In this document: positions 41,320-42,944 of the stretch, piece after piece
Numbering within the stretch: position 1 is the first letter of the stretch
How the letters are laid out: each line of letters opens with the position of its first letter
Assembly (NCBI GenBank): GCA_013816135.1
Contig: JACDEV010000006.1
Span: forward strand, 1-42,944
Reading direction: 5' to 3'
DNA: 42,944 nt
DNA from: Patescibacteria group bacterium
GTDB taxonomy: Bacteria; Patescibacteriota; Minisyncoccia; Phycocordibacterales; DATDWN01
Notes under the pieces: model-generated
The model's database searches: none
What the model saw: the letters and a program-made list of their open reading frames with translations, nothing else
Told to the model about the DNA's origin: nothing
Program-made: the position numbers and the translations under genes

Positions 41320-42206
41320 AATCAGAAACAAAAAATAAAAGAATAAACAATTTTATCTTTTCTGGGCTCATTTTATGTCTATTTTTTATTTTAAATATTC
41401 AAAAAATTAGTGCAGTTACTTGCCCTACTTCACAAACGGCTTATTGTGATGGACCCGAAGATGCTAGAGGCAACTCAACTAGTTATTGTGGTGGTGAAGT
41501 AGATATAAACTGTGCAGATGGATGTTCTCTTTCTAGCATAAGTAGCAATAGTTGTCCTACTGGAGATATTAGTTGTTATAATTATGAATGTTATGTAGTA
41601 GCTCCTCCAATTTATACATATCAATACCCATACCCATATCAATACGAATATCAGTATCAGTATCAGTACCAGTACCAATATCAGTATCAATATCCATACC
41701 CTTATCAATACGAATATCAGTACCAATATCAATATCAATACCAATACCAATACCAGTATCAATATCAGTATCCAACTCCATACGGTACGCCATATGGAAC
41801 ACCATATGGCACCCCCTACGGAACGCCGTATGCTTATCAATACCAATACCAATACCAATACCAGTACCAATATCAATATCAGTATCCGACTCCATATGGA
41901 ACTCCCTATGCCTATCCCACACCTGTCGTTCAATACTCTGTAACTGTTACAAAAACAAATAGTGCTGGAGGTACTGTAAATAGCTCAAACAACGCAATTG
42001 TTTGCGGAAGCACATGCACAGGTAATTTCGATACTGGTTCCACTGTCGTACTTAAAGCCACTCCTGCCTCTACATATTGGAAATTCACTGGATGGACTGG
42101 AAATTGTACCGGTACGTCAGCAACCTGTACTCTTGTGAATGTCACTTCTCCTAAAACAACCAATGCTACCTTCGCTCTTAGGTTCTTTAACTACAAGGAG
42201 TTTTAA
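41316..42206 (+). CDS. Secreted protein with Tyr-Gln repeats and C-terminal RFFNYKEF tail
   Basis: 296 aa. Signal peptide to about residue 31 (ISA), a Cys-rich N-terminal domain with eight Cys (CPTSQTAYC, SYCGGEVDINCADGC, CPTGDISCYNYEC), then ~105 residues of Tyr-Gln and Tyr-Pro repeats containing a YGTP tetrapeptide array (PTPYGTPYGTPYGTPYGTPY), and the InlB B-repeat-like domain (NSAGGTVNSSNNAIVCGSTC, YWKFTGWTGNCTGTSATC). Ends RFFNYKEF. Flanking domains match 37604; the repeat block matches the 28036 protein, so the modules recombine or converge. Probably surface-exposed, with flexible, sticky repeats. Confidence 0.8.
   Translation: MKSETKNKRINNFIFSGLILCLFFILNIQKISAVTCPTSQTAYCDGPEDARGNSTSYCGGEVDINCADGCSLSSISSNSCPTGDISCYNYECYVVAPPIYTYQYPYPYQYEYQYQYQYQYQYQYQYPYPYQYEYQYQYQYQYQYQYQYQYQYPTPYGTPYGTPYGTPYGTPYAYQYQYQYQYQYQYQYQYPTPYGTPYAYPTPVVQYSVTVTKTNSAGGTVNSSNNAIVCGSTCTGNFDTGSTVVLKATPASTYWKFTGWTGNCTGTSATCTLVNVTSPKTTNATFALRFFNYKEF
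41611..41925 (+). repeat. In-frame TAYCAR array with YGTP sub-array
   Basis: Hexanucleotide Tyr-Gln units at 41611-41770 and 41832-41885, separated by a 12-base YGTP array at about 41776-41830. Both unit lengths preserve the frame. Confidence 0.9.
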
Positions 42207-42209
42207 ATA

Positions 42210-42238
42210 TTGACAAACTAGTTATTCTGCTTTATTAT
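42210..42238 (+). promoter_or_regulatory. Promoter of lipoprotein cassette 5
   Basis: TTGACA at 42210-42215, 17-base spacer, TATTAT at 42233-42238, only four bases after the previous stop codon. Confidence 0.7.
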
Positions 42239-42291
42239 TGACACTAGAACAATATTGTTCTCTGTCTTTGCAAGCCTTGAAGGAGGCCGTC

Positions 42292-42944
42292 ATGAAGCGT
42301 TTGATTTTGGTCGCAATTCTGGCGGCGCTCTGCACCGCATGCGGAAGCAAGATGGTTGGTGGTCCCACTGCACCGACTTCTGTCGCGAATACCTTTACTG
42401 GCTCTGCCACGTTTCCTTCTCTCACGACGCAGCTCGCGTCCGTGGTCAAGGCCGAGGTGGCCTGTTCGGGTAATATACCGTCGAGTCTGGTTTCCAGAGT
42501 TGACGACAGCACCGTCACACTGACATGGAATCCTCCGGCCGCAGCCTGCGGGGCTACCTCGTACTTCATCGAGGCCGGATCCGCATCGGGGTTGGCGAAC
42601 CTCGCCAACTTCCCGTCTGGTGTCGTGCCGACCTATACCGCGCGTGATGTCGGCAACGGCACCTACTTCGTCCGCGTTCGAGCCGGTCAAGGACCGCCGT
42701 CGAACGAGGTCGTCGTCGTCGTTGGAGTGTTTGTCGGGTTGAACGGGACGTGGAAGGGTCAATGGCTCTACCAAGGTTCGCTGGACGGGGTAATTCGGCC
42801 CACCCAATTGACCCTGGCCATGAGCCAGAATGGGAGGGTCCTGTCAGGCTCATGGTCCAAGCATGGGGGTGCGTTCATCGATATGGCTGGCCAGATCAGC
42901 GGGACAGTCGATGGATCGAACGTGGCGATCACGTTGGGCCAGAC
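42292..42944 (+). CDS. GC-rich lipoprotein with fibronectin type III-like domain (cassette 5, cut by window end)
   Basis: At least 217 codons open to the right edge. Start fixed by AAGGAGG before ATG 42292. Signal peptide MKRLILVAILAALCTAC (Cys17 lipidated), a short linker, a fibronectin type III-like domain (~60-143: VTLTWNPPAAACGATSYFIE, NGTYFVRVRAGQGPPSNEVV) and then a beta domain opening with LNGTWKGQWLYQGSLDG. This architecture is typical of lipoproteins from high-GC soil bacteria such as Acidobacteria, rather than of Patescibacteria. DNA is abruptly GC-rich: 39 of 60 bases at 42601-42660, against 16 of 60 at 42181-42240. Leader and signal-peptide codons resemble cassette 1. Recent horizontal acquisition is likely; a chimeric assembly is less likely because the promoter matches cassette 4. 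Confidence 0.8.
   Translation, partial: MKRLILVAILAALCTACGSKMVGGPTAPTSVANTFTGSATFPSLTTQLASVVKAEVACSGNIPSSLVSRVDDSTVTLTWNPPAAACGATSYFIEAGSASGLANLANFPSGVVPTYTARDVGNGTYFVRVRAGQGPPSNEVVVVVGVFVGLNGTWKGQWLYQGSLDGVIRPTQLTLAMSQNGRVLSGSWSKHGGAFIDMAGQISGTVDGSNVAITLGQ

Noticed and set aside
41475-41933. Long minus-strand open frames opposite the Tyr-repeat arrays (also 28367-28603 and 37863-38285)
   Set aside because: They arise because the repeat has no stop in several frames; the encoded IGIGIG- or LVLVLV-type peptides have no start signal or domain.

Overview
The window looks like part of a Candidatus Patescibacteria (CPR) genome, most likely a Parcubacteria-type lineage. This is inference from several things: AT-rich DNA, a single 23S-5S rRNA unit with three group I introns and no adjacent 16S gene, many single-span anchored secreted proteins with no known family, Parcubacteria-style surface proteins (peptidoglycan-binding domain with Thr-rich linkers), and a minimal set of FtsK and RodA. 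TGA is used as a stop codon, so the UGA-glycine code of Gracilibacteria/Absconditabacteria does not apply.

Layout. 1-2152: ftsK (minus, truncated by the window edge), divergent from a winged-helix regulator gene (2387) whose promoter carries a repeated AAGACA motif. 3155-4041: long non-coding region with the first copy of a 137-139 bp palindromic element. 4042-12113: cell-surface block with a large peptidoglycan-binding surface protein, a TPR protein, and a two-gene unit ending in a secreted lipase-like protein with a duplicated C-terminal domain. 12114-17510: a second non-coding region (201 bp inverted-repeat element, a candidate small RNA, the second palindromic element), then 23S rRNA with introns at E. 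coli-equivalent positions 1931, 2262 and 2593, then 5S and a terminator. 17511-23038: small GC-rich genes interspersed with a membrane protein, rodA, a GT4 glycosyltransferase and a polyprenyl-phosphate sugar transferase.

23038-36388 is the most unusual part. It encodes seven paralogous, membrane-anchored, extracytoplasmic proteins sharing a Cys/His signature (H-x3-H; C-x-HG; C-x-HG-x-GHG; C-x-x-G-V-F-M-E) followed by paired-cysteine repeats. They are interleaved with three His-rich cupredoxin domains (two fused to the family, one free), two small Cys-containing cupredoxin-like proteins and a DsbA-like oxidoreductase; a second DsbA-like gene lies at 39262. I do not recognise the Cys/His family. 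The gene order suggests an envelope metal/redox or disulfide-rich system.

28036-42206 adds three secreted proteins with extraordinary Tyr-Gln or Gly-Tyr-Tyr-Gln tandem repeats, an InlB-like C-terminal domain and an identical-style C-terminal tail (R-F-F-x-Y-K-E-F). Two are translationally coupled to paralogous small membrane proteins. Five lipoprotein genes of clearly higher GC content sit between these AT-rich genes. Each has a strong Shine-Dalgarno sequence, and most have their own promoter and terminator. They look like acquired, partly duplicated single-gene cassettes. Native genes instead commonly have a -10 box only 5-8 bases before the start codon and no Shine-Dalgarno, suggesting leaderless mRNAs. 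The window therefore shows two styles of gene expression side by side.
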